Positions 39,138 to 48,545 of a stretch of DNA of 64,000 nt are shown here, in pieces; position 1 is the stretch's first letter; every line of letters begins with the position of its first letter. The stretch is from DAOUBP01 sp964474695 (GTDB taxonomy: Bacteria; Chloroflexota; Anaerolineae; CG2-30-64-16). Position numbers and translations under genes: made by a program. The stretch spans positions 44,466 to 108,465 of the forward strand of contig CAYYTK010000013.1 of assembly GCA_964474695.1 (NCBI GenBank), written 5' to 3'. The notes under the pieces were generated by a model. It saw only the letters and a list, made by a program, of their open reading frames with translations. It made no database searches and was not told the origin of the DNA.

Positions 39138-40100
39138 CTATTCTGTTTTTATCATCACGTCACACCAATTGAACCAGACCCGTTCCGATTCGATGCGGTA
39201 GCCGACCGCCTGGGCGGCAGCTTGCATGGGGCGGTTCTTACTGCTGGTGCCCAGGAGCGCGCGTGCGGCGCCGCGCGCCCGCAGAAGCCTCATGCCGGTG
39301 CACAGCAGCGCCTGCGCCAGCCCACGCCCCTGGTGTGCAGGGTGCGTCGCAACCGGGTCGGTGACGCCATCGTTGCAGCCGCTCAGGCGGTTTTCTTCCT
39401 GGTGCAGCGCACAGAAACAATACGCGGCGAGGCTGCCATCGGGCGCGACTGCCACCAGGTCCAGGGCTGGGTCGTAATCGGGTGCAGCCATCCAGGTCAG
39501 CCGCTCTGCAGCAGTCATGTACTCCGTTCCGAACGCGGCCCGGTGCAGTGCGACGAGCGCTTCGACCTCGGCCGCGCCTGCGATCGGCCGGATCGTGTAG
39601 CCCGCGGGCAGCGTTGGTTCCGGGATCGGCTCGGCTAACGAGCGCGCATAGTGCAGGGTGCGGGTCGCCTGCGCGATGAAGCCGTGCCGTTGCAGCAGGG
39701 CGATGCGCGCATGATCTTCGGCGCGGCAAGCAGTGTCAAGGATAGGCGGACTTCCGGAGGCAGCAGCCAGGCGCCTGGCGCAGGCAGCGCCCCAAGCGAT
39801 GAACTCGTCCTCGGCCGCACGGCCTACGGTTTCCGGCGTGCGATCAAACCACAGATTGTCGTAGCTATCCACCAGCGCATAGGCCAGTATCCGGCCGGAA
39901 GCATCCTCCCAGACCTGAGTGCGGGCAGCGACCTCCGGTGCGGCCAGCAACTCGGTCAGGTCAGCAGGACTGGGGAAGTCGATCTGCCAGGCGGCGGGCC
40001 GGCCGGCAGGCCACAATGCCAGGAGGGAGGGCAGGTCGGCTGCCCCGGCGTAAGGGCGGCCGCGCAGGGTTGGGGGAGGGGTGTGCGTTTTAGCTTTCAT
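39138..40100 (-). CDS. Two-domain GNAT acetyltransferase
   Basis: The 320-residue product has an N-terminal GNAT-like domain (about residues 10-150, weakly conserved). The C-terminal domain is clear, with DPVATHPAHQGRGLAQALLC (acetyl-CoA loop R/Q-x-x-G-x-G/A) and MRLLRARGAARALLGTSSKN. Two GNAT folds in tandem are common in proteins of unknown substrate. The start overlaps the next gene by 11 bp. It resembles the other double GNAT at 47442-48359. No specific acceptor can be named. Confidence 0.82.
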   Translation of the reverse strand: MKAKTHTPPPTLRGRPYAGAADLPSLLALWPAGRPAAWQIDFPSPADLTELLAAPEVAARTQVWEDASGRILAYALVDSYDNLWFDRTPETVGRAAEDEFIAWGAACARRLAAASGSPPILDTACRAEDHARIALLQRHGFIAQATRTLHYARSLAEPIPEPTLPAGYTIRPIAGAAEVEALVALHRAAFGTEYMTAAERLTWMAAPDYDPALDLVAVAPDGSLAAYCFCALHQEENRLSGCNDGVTDPVATHPAHQGRGLAQALLCTGMRLLRARGAARALLGTSSKNRPMQAAAQAVGYRIESERVWFNWCDVMIKTE

Positions 40101-41106
40101 CTGCCTTCAGTACGCGCAGCGCGCGGATCGTCACCCAGGGATTGGGCTGCTTCTTTGGCCCGAAGTCCACCCAGGTCCTGCCTGTGTAATCATACTCCAG
40201 CGGCCAACGGCCGCTTGCATCCTGCTTTTCCCGGATGACATCGAGCGCATGGGCCAGGCGCGGGTCGCGGCCATAGCCAAGCCCGACCAGCGCCTCGACG
40301 TTCTGCAGCAGGTCGGTGACGTAGAAGACGGGGAAGCCGAACTTCCACCAGTTGCCGCTCGGTTTCTCCGCCCAGCCGTTGGGATAGTCGGCGCACGCTG
40401 GATCCACACCCAGGAAGAAGGCGACGCCTTGCTCGATGGCGCGTTGCATGGCTGGCGTGCGTTGCTTTGTGGGCCAGCGGCCCAGCGCCAGCATTACCTT
40501 GACCCCACCCCAGGCGCACGGCAGCTTGTTGTTCGCGCCGCAGGCGAAGGTCGGCCCGCACTTGCCGGCGTAGTAGCGCACCGGTGCGCTGCGGTCTTCC
40601 AGCGGTGCGATTCCCTCACCGGTGACGCTGCGCGCCAGCCAGTCGAACGCGCCCTCCAGCCGCGGATCGGTGCAGCCGAGCTCGAGCAGGGCCAAGCACA
40701 GGTTGCCCTGCAGGCAATCGGCCGTGCCTGAAGGCGCGCCGGACGTGGTGAACTGGCCGCCTGGGTTCAGTGCGTGATCCAGCACGTAAGCACATGCCTG
40801 TCCGACGCGTTCGTCTTCCTCAACCGAGGCGCCCAGCTGGGCGAGCAGGATCACTGACCAGACGGTCGATCGATACTTGGGCAGATAGCCTGGCCCGGGC
40901 TCGGCCCAGAACCCCGCTTCGTGCATCTGCGCGAGGAGGGCGGCAATCGGCCCGTCCAGATGCGCCGCGCGGCGGGCGGCCGCGAGCTGCGGGTCACCGG
41001 GCGCGAGATCGAGCAGGTCCCGCAGCGCCAGATAGCGCACTCCCGGCCCGTTGGCATCCAGCAGCCAGGGCAGAGGATCGCCTCGGAGTTGTGTTTGCCA
41101 GGACAT
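40090..41106 (-). CDS. Alpha/alpha-toroid protein (squalene cyclase/prenyltransferase-like)
   Basis: The 338-residue protein has repeats of helices: DPRLEGAFDWLARSVTG, GVKVMLALGRWPTKQRTPAM, and RLAHALDVIREKQDASGRWP, close to the QW-type motif of cyclase toroids. It contains five cysteines (for example TADCLQGNLCLALLELG and KCGPTFACG). It lacks the DCTAE-type acid of squalene-hopene cyclase that I can see. Homologues are often mis-named in databases. Function unknown. It leads an operon with a GNAT and a kinase, and a TATAAT-like box lies upstream. Confidence 0.7.
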   Translation of the reverse strand: MSWQTQLRGDPLPWLLDANGPGVRYLALRDLLDLAPGDPQLAAARRAAHLDGPIAALLAQMHEAGFWAEPGPGYLPKYRSTVWSVILLAQLGASVEEDERVGQACAYVLDHALNPGGQFTTSGAPSGTADCLQGNLCLALLELGCTDPRLEGAFDWLARSVTGEGIAPLEDRSAPVRYYAGKCGPTFACGANNKLPCAWGGVKVMLALGRWPTKQRTPAMQRAIEQGVAFFLGVDPACADYPNGWAEKPSGNWWKFGFPVFYVTDLLQNVEALVGLGYGRDPRLAHALDVIREKQDASGRWPLEYDYTGRTWVDFGPKKQPNPWVTIRALRVLKADES

Positions 41107-41168
41107 GTTTGATCCCTTTCGCCGCGGGTTGGCGGCGTTCGATGCGCATCGCTTCAGGCTTCGATCTG

Positions 41169-41174
41169 ATTATA
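41169..41174 (-). promoter_or_regulatory. Probable -10 box of the toroid/GNAT/kinase operon
   Basis: On the minus strand TATAAT lies about 65 bases before the start codon; no good -35 can be seen. Confidence 0.5.
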
Positions 41175-41210
41175 CCACAATCTGAGGGCGTCATGGCCGC
41201 GCATGTGCTG

Positions 41211-41239
41211 TTGACAGGTTCGTTTGTTTGGAGTATCCT
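41211..41239 (+). promoter_or_regulatory. Promoter of the zinc metallopeptidase gene
   Basis: TTGACA (41211-41216) and TATCCT (41234-41239) are 17 bases apart. Transcription would start near 41246, 60 bases before the start codon. The promoter is divergent from the one for the operon to the left. Confidence 0.75.
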
Positions 41240-41307
41240 TTGCACGCGGGATGCCCTGCGCTCGCTGCCAGGACGGTGCAGGCATACAAAAGAGGAGGAA
41301 ATGGACA

Positions 41308-42198
41308 ATGCCATTCAATGAGAGATCTCGCCTGGACGCCTCTCAGGTGGAAGACAGGCGCGGCCGCCGGATGGGGACCACGATGGCCATCGGCGGTGGC
41401 GGAATTGGGATCGTGGTCCTGTTGTTGGCGCTTGTGTTCGGCGTGAACCCCAGCGACCTTCAGGGCGTGCTGGGGCAAACCGATGCGCAATCGCAGGCGT
41501 CAGAGCCGTCGGCTGCGGGCGGCGAGGATATGGCCTCGTTGGCCGAGGTGTGCCGGACCGGGGCGGACGCGAATGCCCGCCAGGATTGCCGCGTTGTGGG
41601 CTACGTCAACAGCATCCAGGCATTCTGGACTGAGGAGTTCGCCCGCCGTGGGAGCGAGTACGTCCCTGCCAAGACCGTCCTCTACTCCGAGTCAACAAAC
41701 GCAGCTTGCGGAGCGGCCTACGCCGCGATGGGGCCGTTTTACTGCCCGGCGGATCAGTCGGTCTATCTGGACCTGGCTTTCTTTGAGCAGTTGCAGACCA
41801 AGTTTGGCGCCCAAGGCGGCCCCTTCGCTGAGGCGTACGTGCTGGCGCACGAGTACGGCCACCATATACAAGATCTCGCCGGTGCGCTGAACCAGCTTGC
41901 CAGCTCAGGCGCCACGGGGCCGCGCAGCGTCGCCGTTCAGGTCGAGCTTCAGGCTGACTGTCTTGCCGGCGTGTGGGCGCACAATGCCACTGCCACCGGC
42001 TACCTGACAGAGATCACGGAAGAGGATGTCGTGCAGGCGCTGGATGCCGCGGCCGCGGTAGGTGACGACCAAATCCAGCGCGAGACGACGGGTTACGTTT
42101 CGCCCGAGACATGGACGCATGGCTCATCAGCGCAGCGACAAGCCGCGCTGAAGCTCGGCATGACGACCGGGGACCTGGCCAGCTGCTCGGCGCAGTAG
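41308..42198 (+). CDS. Neutral zinc metallopeptidase (YpfJ/putative)
   Basis: The 296-residue protein has one N-terminal membrane helix (about residues 26-46) and an outer domain with the zinc motif HEYGH at residues 181-185 (YVLAHEYGHHIQDLAG). QVELQADCLAGVWAHN, which supplies the third ligand region, follows. It has NSIQAFWTEEFARRGSEY and FYCPADQSVYLDLAFFEQL, landmarks of the YpfJ family. ATG 41308 follows GAGGAGG by nine bases. It is probably a membrane-bound peptidase with an extracytoplasmic active site. Substrates are unknown. Confidence 0.92.
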   Translation: MPFNERSRLDASQVEDRRGRRMGTTMAIGGGGIGIVVLLLALVFGVNPSDLQGVLGQTDAQSQASEPSAAGGEDMASLAEVCRTGADANARQDCRVVGYVNSIQAFWTEEFARRGSEYVPAKTVLYSESTNAACGAAYAAMGPFYCPADQSVYLDLAFFEQLQTKFGAQGGPFAEAYVLAHEYGHHIQDLAGALNQLASSGATGPRSVAVQVELQADCLAGVWAHNATATGYLTEITEEDVVQALDAAAAVGDDQIQRETTGYVSPETWTHGSSAQRQAALKLGMTTGDLASCSAQ

Positions 42199-42232
42199 TA
42201 GATCCGATCCATAGCGGGCCGAACAGCTTTGC

Positions 42233-44557
42233 TCACCTGAGGATCAGGGGCAGATAAAGCAACTGCCCCGCTAAACCGGGTCCGATCGCCACAATGAAGG
42301 CGTCTCTATTGCCGTTGAAGGTGCGATCGGGTCCGGCCAAGGCGCCGATGCCGTCGCCATCGGGGAAGGACGTCTCGGCGGACTCGGTGGCGCCCGCGGC
42401 GCGCACGTTGCCGGCAGCATCCACGGCGATGGCGGCGCCGCTTTCATCTTCGTCGCCGCCAATATACGTCGCCCAGCCGAGGTTCGCTCCACCCGGCTGC
42501 ACCTGAACAACGAAGGCGTCTTTGCCGCCGTTGAAGGTGTGATCTGGGCCGGACAGCGCGCCGAAGCCGTCCCCGCCCGGGAAGGTGTCTTGCGGGCTCC
42601 CCGTCGTGCCCGTCACGAAGGCATTCCCTTCCGGATCAACGGCGATCCCGTAGCCGTAATCATACCAGTACCCGCCGATGTACCCGGCATAAATCAAGGC
42701 CCGGCCATCGGCTTTCACCTTCGCAACGAAGGCATCCGAGTTGCCATTGAAGGTGCGGTCGGGGCCGGGCAGCGTGCCGAAGCCATCCCCGTCGGGGAAG
42801 GTGGCCTGGGCCGACCAGGTTGCGCCGGTGATGTAGGCGTTTCCTTGCGGATCGAGCGCAATTCCTCCATATTCTTCAGTATCGTTGCCCCCGATGAATC
42901 CGGCATACTCCAGTCCTGTGCCATCTGCTTTCACCCGCGCAACGAAGGCGTCGGTCTTGCCGTTTGACGTCGCGTCAAAGCTGGTCAACGCGCCCATGCC
43001 GCCCCCATTGGGGAAGGTGGCCTGCGTCGATTCGGTGATGCCCATGATGGAAGCGCGGCCCGCAGCGTCAACTGCGATCCCCAAGCCTTTATCGTCCTTG
43101 AGGCCGCCGATGTAGCCACCATAGGTCAGGCTGGACCCATCGGCCGACACTTTGACGACAAACGCGTCCCACCCGCCGTTGTGCGTGCGATCTGGCCCAG
43201 GCAGCGTGCCAAAGCCATCCCCATCCGGAAAGGTAGCCTGGTCCGACCCCGTCATGCCCGCCACGTAGGCGTTCCCCTGGCTGTCGACGGCGACCGCCAG
43301 GCCCGCGTCATCGGATGCACCGCCGATGTAACCGGCATACGCCAGCTCCGTGCCGTCCGCCTTCACTTTCACGATGAAAGCGTCCGAGTAGCCGCCGTTG
43401 TAGGTGTGATCGGGTCCCGGGAGCGCGCCGAAGCCGCTGCCGCCGGGGAAGCTGGCTGCATCCGACGCTGTCTCGCCGGTGATGTAGGCGTTCCCGGCCG
43501 CGTCCACGGCCACGCCGAGGCCGAATTCGTAGTCTGACCCACCGATGTATCCGACGTAGACCAGCCCGCGGCCATCCGGCCGGACTTTGGCGATGAACGC
43601 GTCCTGGTTGCCGTTGAAGGTGTGGTCGGGGCCGGCCAGGGCGCCGAACCCGTCGCCGTCGGGGAAGCTCCCCTCATATGACGAGGTGGTGCCGCTGATG
43701 TACGTTGCGCCGAGCGCGTCTACCGCGACGGCAGCAGCCTCATCGTCCATATCGCCCCCGATATACCCGGCGTAGAGGAAAAGCTCCGGATCGAGCAGCA
43801 GAGGCAGGGTCGGATCGTAGGCCCCCACGTCGAAGCCGTAAGCCCAGGCGCCGTCCCGGGCGGTGACCCGGTAGGCGGCCGGGACCCAGCTCACTGCGCC
43901 ATCACGTTCCTGCCAGGCGCAGGGCCGGCCGTCGCTGAAGCTGCCCGCGGGTGTCATCACGGCCAGGCTGCCGTCCGGCTCGACGGTCAATGTGCGTGCG
44001 CCGCGATAGGTCAGGCTGATCTGGCGAGGGTCCGCGCCCTGCTGTACGCGGAAGAGCTGTTTGAGCCGGCCACTTTTTCCCTGCCAGATCAGGTCGATGC
44101 CCGGCCACAGGTTCCGGTAGAGCACGCTCGCATAGGCCGGCAGCCCGGTGCGCCAACGCGCGGGCGGGCCGGTGAAGTAGCTGACAGTCATTTCAGCGCG
44201 TTCGATCCCCTCCGGCCGGACATTCGGTACGGCGCCTGAGAACTGCAAGGTGACGATATGGGCCGGGTTCCCTGCCAACCGTATGACTACGCCCTCCGGC
44301 GTGAAGTAGAGGCTCCGGTCACGGCCCTGGACGTAGTAGCGGGCAGCCGCGTTGACCTGCCCTCGATTCTCGATGAAGTAGAGCGGCAACTGAGACAGCA
44401 AGCTCTCCGTTTTCGCGGCGGTCGCTTGCAGGCGCGGCTCGCGGTCGGACTCTAGCAGAGAGAGGTTGCTGCGCGGCGATGGTTGAGGGTGTAGGAGGCC
44501 TGCCATCGCCAGCACCGCGGTCACGAACAGCGGGGTAACCAGGCGAATCAGGTCCAT
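42233..44557 (-). CDS. Secreted SBBP-repeat beta-propeller protein
   Basis: The 774-residue protein has an N-terminal signal or anchor (LIRLVTPLFVTAVLAMAGLL) and a conserved leader (FIENRGQVNAAARYYVQGRD). About eight SBBP repeats of some 62 residues follow, each like GNAYVAGMTGSDQATFPDGD with DAFVVKVSADGSSLTYGGYI. Repeat copies are very similar, suggesting recent duplication or gene conversion. Such proteins are on the cell surface or secreted; function is unknown. It follows a second secreted protein by 33 bp and is probably in the galK-side operon. Confidence 0.88.
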   Translation of the reverse strand: MDLIRLVTPLFVTAVLAMAGLLHPQPSPRSNLSLLESDREPRLQATAAKTESLLSQLPLYFIENRGQVNAAARYYVQGRDRSLYFTPEGVVIRLAGNPAHIVTLQFSGAVPNVRPEGIERAEMTVSYFTGPPARWRTGLPAYASVLYRNLWPGIDLIWQGKSGRLKQLFRVQQGADPRQISLTYRGARTLTVEPDGSLAVMTPAGSFSDGRPCAWQERDGAVSWVPAAYRVTARDGAWAYGFDVGAYDPTLPLLLDPELFLYAGYIGGDMDDEAAAVAVDALGATYISGTTSSYEGSFPDGDGFGALAGPDHTFNGNQDAFIAKVRPDGRGLVYVGYIGGSDYEFGLGVAVDAAGNAYITGETASDAASFPGGSGFGALPGPDHTYNGGYSDAFIVKVKADGTELAYAGYIGGASDDAGLAVAVDSQGNAYVAGMTGSDQATFPDGDGFGTLPGPDRTHNGGWDAFVVKVSADGSSLTYGGYIGGLKDDKGLGIAVDAAGRASIMGITESTQATFPNGGGMGALTSFDATSNGKTDAFVARVKADGTGLEYAGFIGGNDTEEYGGIALDPQGNAYITGATWSAQATFPDGDGFGTLPGPDRTFNGNSDAFVAKVKADGRALIYAGYIGGYWYDYGYGIAVDPEGNAFVTGTTGSPQDTFPGGDGFGALSGPDHTFNGGKDAFVVQVQPGGANLGWATYIGGDEDESGAAIAVDAAGNVRAAGATESAETSFPDGDGIGALAGPDRTFNGNRDAFIVAIGPGLAGQLLYLPLILR

Positions 44558-44590
44558 CGTTTCATTCTCCGGATAAGCTCATCAAGCTTT

Positions 44591-46060
44591 CTAACGTGCC
44601 GCGGCGAACGCGGTGCCACCTATCTGGTTATAGACGATGGCAGGCCGGCCGGCGATCAGCGCCAACGAAGGCGATAGATAGCCATCGCCGGCCCAAGAGG
44701 GCCAGACATCCACCACTGCCGAGGGCCAGTACTGGCCGTTGTCGAAGCCGGGATCGTAGGCAAAGAGCAGTTGATGGTCATCGTCCTGGAAGGCCACCGC
44801 TGGCCGGCCATCGATCAGGGCCAGGCTGTGCCCCAGTTTCGCCGCGCGGGGCGCCACCACCGTGATCTTCCATGCGCCGCGGCCGTCGGGCGTGCCGGCC
44901 AGGGCCACCCGCAGGTTACCCTTGGCGCCATCGCGGTAGACGATCCCCGGGCGGCCGTCGAGCATAGCCAGCACCGGGGCGCCGATGTCGCCGGATTGCG
45001 GCTCAACAGCCACCGTATCCCATTTACCACGGCCGTTGCTTTGCTGGTTAACGGCATAGGTCAGCATCCCCTTCTTCGCATCGAGGAAGGCCAGGGCGGG
45101 CAGCGCCAGCTTGCCGCCAACCGTCACCATGCCGCTGTGCGCGGTCGGGAGCGCTGGACCCACATCAAAGCTCGTCAGCAGCTCGAAATCCTCGGAGACC
45201 ATCACCGCATCCGAGCCCACCATTATCCCGCCCACGAGCAGCGTCACCGCTCCGTCCTGAAAGACGGTGACCGCGGGTCCGGCCTGGATGATCCCCAGGA
45301 CCGGCGCGCTGTCATCGCCCAGGACGATTACTTTCTTGATCTCCCATCTCCCGCTTCCGGCCGACTGGTCGCTGGCGGCGTACATCACCGGATAGGCGTT
45401 TGTTGTCCGGTAAGCGCACGCCACCGCGGGCCGGCCCGCCACCAGGGCCAGCGGGCACGGGCGATAAGCCGTTTCCCCGGTTTGCAGACTGAAGTCGATC
45501 GGCAGGATCTGCGTGCTTGTCCAGGCGCCCTCGCCGTCGCGCTGGCTGTTGATGGCGAACATCAGCCCATCATCCCCGAGGTAGGTTAAGGCGGGCCGAC
45601 CCGCCACCGTGGTAAGCGCCGGCGCGCCCCAGCCGGTGTCCAGAAAGGCGGTTTCGAACTGCCGCGCCTCCATGTGAAAGCTCTGGGTGGTAACGGCCTG
45701 GTCCTCGTCACGCACGTGCAGCGAAGCCACGAACGGCCCGGCCATGGTGACGGTTTCGGCGCAAGGCTCGTGGAAGAACCAGGGTGTGAAGACGCCATCC
45801 CCATCGGAATCACAGCCGTATTCCAGCGCTTTGCCTTCGGGGTCAACGGTGCCGGTCGCCTGGATCACCACCTGGACGTTTGAGCCCGGCGCCGATCCGA
45901 GGTAGACGACCCGGCCGGGTATGATCCTGGCCGAGATCACGGGCGGCAGACCAGGTGCGCCGCCGGCCGCTTGGGATTGGCCGCTGCCTGCGGCCGAGGC
46001 GGCCAGCAGAAGTGACAGGAACGCCGCAGTAAGCGCTACAGAAAGGATTCGGGTGCGCAC
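44591..46060 (-). CDS. Secreted propeller-like protein
   Basis: The 489-residue protein begins with a signal peptide (LSVALTAAFLSLLLAASAAG). After about residue 150 it repeats blocks such as GRPALTYLGDDGLMFAI, GRPAVACAYRTTN, GRPGIVYRDGAKGNL and GRPAVAFQDDDHQLLFA, about 50 residues apart, which suggests a beta-propeller. Residues 40-150 look like a beta-sandwich domain (VVIQATGTVDPEGKALEYGC). No catalytic motif is seen. It lies 74 bp downstream of galK and 33 bp upstream of the SBBP protein on the same strand. Confidence 0.75.
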   Translation of the reverse strand: MRTRILSVALTAAFLSLLLAASAAGSGQSQAAGGAPGLPPVISARIIPGRVVYLGSAPGSNVQVVIQATGTVDPEGKALEYGCDSDGDGVFTPWFFHEPCAETVTMAGPFVASLHVRDEDQAVTTQSFHMEARQFETAFLDTGWGAPALTTVAGRPALTYLGDDGLMFAINSQRDGEGAWTSTQILPIDFSLQTGETAYRPCPLALVAGRPAVACAYRTTNAYPVMYAASDQSAGSGRWEIKKVIVLGDDSAPVLGIIQAGPAVTVFQDGAVTLLVGGIMVGSDAVMVSEDFELLTSFDVGPALPTAHSGMVTVGGKLALPALAFLDAKKGMLTYAVNQQSNGRGKWDTVAVEPQSGDIGAPVLAMLDGRPGIVYRDGAKGNLRVALAGTPDGRGAWKITVVAPRAAKLGHSLALIDGRPAVAFQDDDHQLLFAYDPGFDNGQYWPSAVVDVWPSWAGDGYLSPSLALIAGRPAIVYNQIGGTAFAAAR

Positions 46061-46134
46061 AGGTGCCTCCTCAGAGAAAAACGGACCGGCTTCGTGCCTG
46101 CATCCGTCCGACCGAACGGCGGGGCAGCATGTCC

Positions 46135-47286
46135 TCAGCGGCTATGGAGCGGAACGATACTCGCGCCCGCGGAGGGCCGGCTGAGATACACCTTCGGCTG
46201 CATCCCGGTGGCGGCGGCATAGGCAGCGGCGGTGGCCTGGGCGAAGTCCTGGGCAGCCTCCGCGGCAATGAGGGCCACCGCGCAGCCGCCGAACCCGCCC
46301 CCGGTCATGCGCGCGCCCAGGCAGGCGGGATGCGCCTGCGCGGCGGTCACGATGGCATTCAGGGCCGGACTGGAAACCTCAAAATCGTCCCGCAGGCTGG
46401 CGTGGCTGGCATCCAACAGCCGGCCGAGCATGGCCGGGTCGCCCGCCCGCATCGCCTCGCACGCCTGCAGCACCCGTTCGTTCTCGGTGACAACGTGGCG
46501 CGCGCGGCGGTGGGTCAAGGGGTCCAGATCGGCACGGGCGGCTTCCAGCCGGGCCGCGTCGACATCGCGCAGCGCGGCCACACCGAAGTAGCGCGCGGCG
46601 GCCTCGCATTGTGCGCGGCGCTCGTTGTAGGCCGAATCCACCAGGCCGCGCCGCGTCGCGGTGTCGAGCACCGCAACTGCGGTCCCAGCGGGCAGCGGCA
46701 TGGGGATGGTTGCCAGCGAGCGGCAGTCGATGAGCAGCGCGTGGCCGGCCACGCCCGCGGCCGAGATCATCTGGTCCATGATGCCGCAGTTGAGGCCCAC
46801 CCATTTGTTCTCGGCGAATTGACTGATCAGCGCCATGGCCGCCGCATCCCAGGGCCAGCCCGTTACAGCGCCGAACGCGCGGGCCACGGCCAGCTCCAAC
46901 GCGGCCGAGGAGGAGAGGCCGGCGGCCAGCGGCACGTCGCCGGTTATCACGCCCTCCCAGCCGGCCGTGGCATAGCCGCGCTGCTGCAAAGCCCAGGCCA
47001 CGCCCCGCACATAGTTGGCCCATGAACCGGGCTTCTGCGCCAGGTCATCCAGGTTGAAGGCGTCGCTTTCACCGAAATCCAGCGCGTGGACAACAACCTG
47101 GCGGTCGGGCCGCGGCCGCAGCGCGATCCAGGTCGCCCGGTCGATTGCCAATGGCAGCACGAAGCCGTCATTGTAGTCGGTGTGCTCGCCGATCAGGTTG
47201 ACCCGGCCGGGTGCGCGCACCAGGAGCGCTGGCGCAATGCCGTAACGCGCTTCAAAGGCCTGAGTGACTTTACCTTGCATGGACAT
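46135..47286 (-). CDS. galK: Galactokinase
   Basis: The 383-residue GHMP kinase has the galactokinase signature GRVNLIGEHTDYNDGFVLPL. The ATP motif is GDVPLAAGLSSSAALELAVA, and CGIMDQMISAAG contains the catalytic base aspartate. The end motif is ARMTGGGFGGCAVALI. It phosphorylates galactose to galactose 1-phosphate in the cytoplasm. ATG 47286 has GGGAGG upstream; a longer frame to 47400 is rejected. A TATAAT box at 47351-47356 could be its promoter. No galT or galE is adjacent, so the Leloir pathway would be completed elsewhere, or galactose 1-phosphate may feed another pathway. Confidence 0.95.
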   Translation of the reverse strand: MSMQGKVTQAFEARYGIAPALLVRAPGRVNLIGEHTDYNDGFVLPLAIDRATWIALRPRPDRQVVVHALDFGESDAFNLDDLAQKPGSWANYVRGVAWALQQRGYATAGWEGVITGDVPLAAGLSSSAALELAVARAFGAVTGWPWDAAAMALISQFAENKWVGLNCGIMDQMISAAGVAGHALLIDCRSLATIPMPLPAGTAVAVLDTATRRGLVDSAYNERRAQCEAAARYFGVAALRDVDAARLEAARADLDPLTHRRARHVVTENERVLQACEAMRAGDPAMLGRLLDASHASLRDDFEVSSPALNAIVTAAQAHPACLGARMTGGGFGGCAVALIAAEAAQDFAQATAAAYAAATGMQPKVYLSRPSAGASIVPLHSR

Positions 47287-47350
47287 CAACGCCTCCCCCA
47301 ACTGCCGCTCGCCGCTATGTGCGCACGGTGCAGCCTGCGCCGCTGCCCAG

Positions 47351-47356
47351 ATTATA
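47351..47356 (-). promoter_or_regulatory. Probable -10 box of galK
   Basis: On the minus strand TATAAT lies 65 bases before the galK start; no good -35 is visible. Confidence 0.45.
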
Positions 47357-47441
47357 CCGGAAGAACGACCGCTCCGCCAACCCGCCCAGCGCCAACACAT
47401 GGACCGCCGCCAGCCTTCGATACGCGGAGATCAGGGGCGGG

Positions 47442-48359
47442 TTACGGTTTCTCTCGCCGAAACGTGAGCAGCCGTTTGACTTTGCGGAAGCCGGCCGCTT
47501 CATACAGGTGGATGGCTGCCGGGTTGTCGCTGTCGGCGCAGACCGCTGCGGTGGTCATCCCTTCGGCCTGGAGCCGGTGGAGGCCCGCAAGGAGCAGCGC
47601 CTTGCCCAGCCCTCTGCGGTGGTAGGCGGGGTGCACGCCGACCGGCTCAAAATAGCCGGCGCGATTTACGTCGTCCGTCCAGATGCAGCAGAACGCGGCG
47701 ACTTCGTCATCAGGGGTGACGATGAACAGATCGTGTTCCTTCACGTAGACCGGCGACTGCATGAAGCGCAATGTGCGCGCACAGTACTGGTCGTAGGGCA
47801 TGGACGAGCCGAAGGCGGCATGCGAGGCAGCCGAGCGCCGCGGCGCGTCTTCAGGGCCGCGGGAGGCGCGACAGTGGAACCCTTCGGGCAGCGGCGGCTC
47901 CGTCAGCGATCCATCGAGTGAGCGCTGGAAGAACTGCATGAAGTCCGGCCGGGCGGTGAACCCGTTTTCCTCCAGCCAACGGACGCGGAACGCGTCATCC
48001 TCTGCCACCCATACCGTCTGGATATGGGCGCCGGCAGACAACTGCTCCACCGCCCAGGCGAGCATCTCCCGTTCGAGATCTGTCCCGCGCAGAGATGGCT
48101 CCGCGTAAACGTCGAAAGCATGCCAGGCGAAGGGGGAGAGCAGGCCCCAGCCGATCAGCCGCCCGGCGTCCGTCCAGAGGCGCACTCTGGATCGCCACTC
48201 CTGAGCCGTATCATCGTTGTAAAAGAGCCACCACTGCAGGTCGCCGCGGTGGACATAATAGGTGCCGTTGTCTGCCTGACGGCCCGCGGTGAGCAGGTCG
48301 AGCATGGCCAGGAGGTCAGCCCATCCTTGATAGGAGCGATGTGCCAGGGAGTCAATCAT
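47442..48359 (-). CDS. Two-domain GNAT acetyltransferase
   Basis: This 305-residue protein has a C-terminal GNAT domain with FEPVGVHPAYHRRGLGKALL (acetyl-CoA loop) and VCADSDNPAAIHLYEAAGFR, and a less conserved N-terminal half with similar fold. It belongs to the same double-GNAT type as the gene at 39138-40100. ATG 48359 follows the preceding intergenic space. The substrate is unknown. A TATACT box lies upstream (about 48407-48412, minus strand) with a weak -35. Confidence 0.83.
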   Translation of the reverse strand: MIDSLAHRSYQGWADLLAMLDLLTAGRQADNGTYYVHRGDLQWWLFYNDDTAQEWRSRVRLWTDAGRLIGWGLLSPFAWHAFDVYAEPSLRGTDLEREMLAWAVEQLSAGAHIQTVWVAEDDAFRVRWLEENGFTARPDFMQFFQRSLDGSLTEPPLPEGFHCRASRGPEDAPRRSAASHAAFGSSMPYDQYCARTLRFMQSPVYVKEHDLFIVTPDDEVAAFCCIWTDDVNRAGYFEPVGVHPAYHRRGLGKALLLAGLHRLQAEGMTTAAVCADSDNPAAIHLYEAAGFRKVKRLLTFRREKP

Positions 48360-48545
48360 CGACCGTTACCTCAGCCGTCGATTTCACTTGATCGGCAGCT
48401 TGCATAGTATACAATAAGATGCAGGATGCCAGTAACGACACCGACCCGCCCTGACTGTTCTACCTGATGGAATCGTGATACAATTAAGTATGCGTTACTA
48501 AGCGTGTCTACCCTTCTATTATGAATTGCAGGACTCTCTACAACG

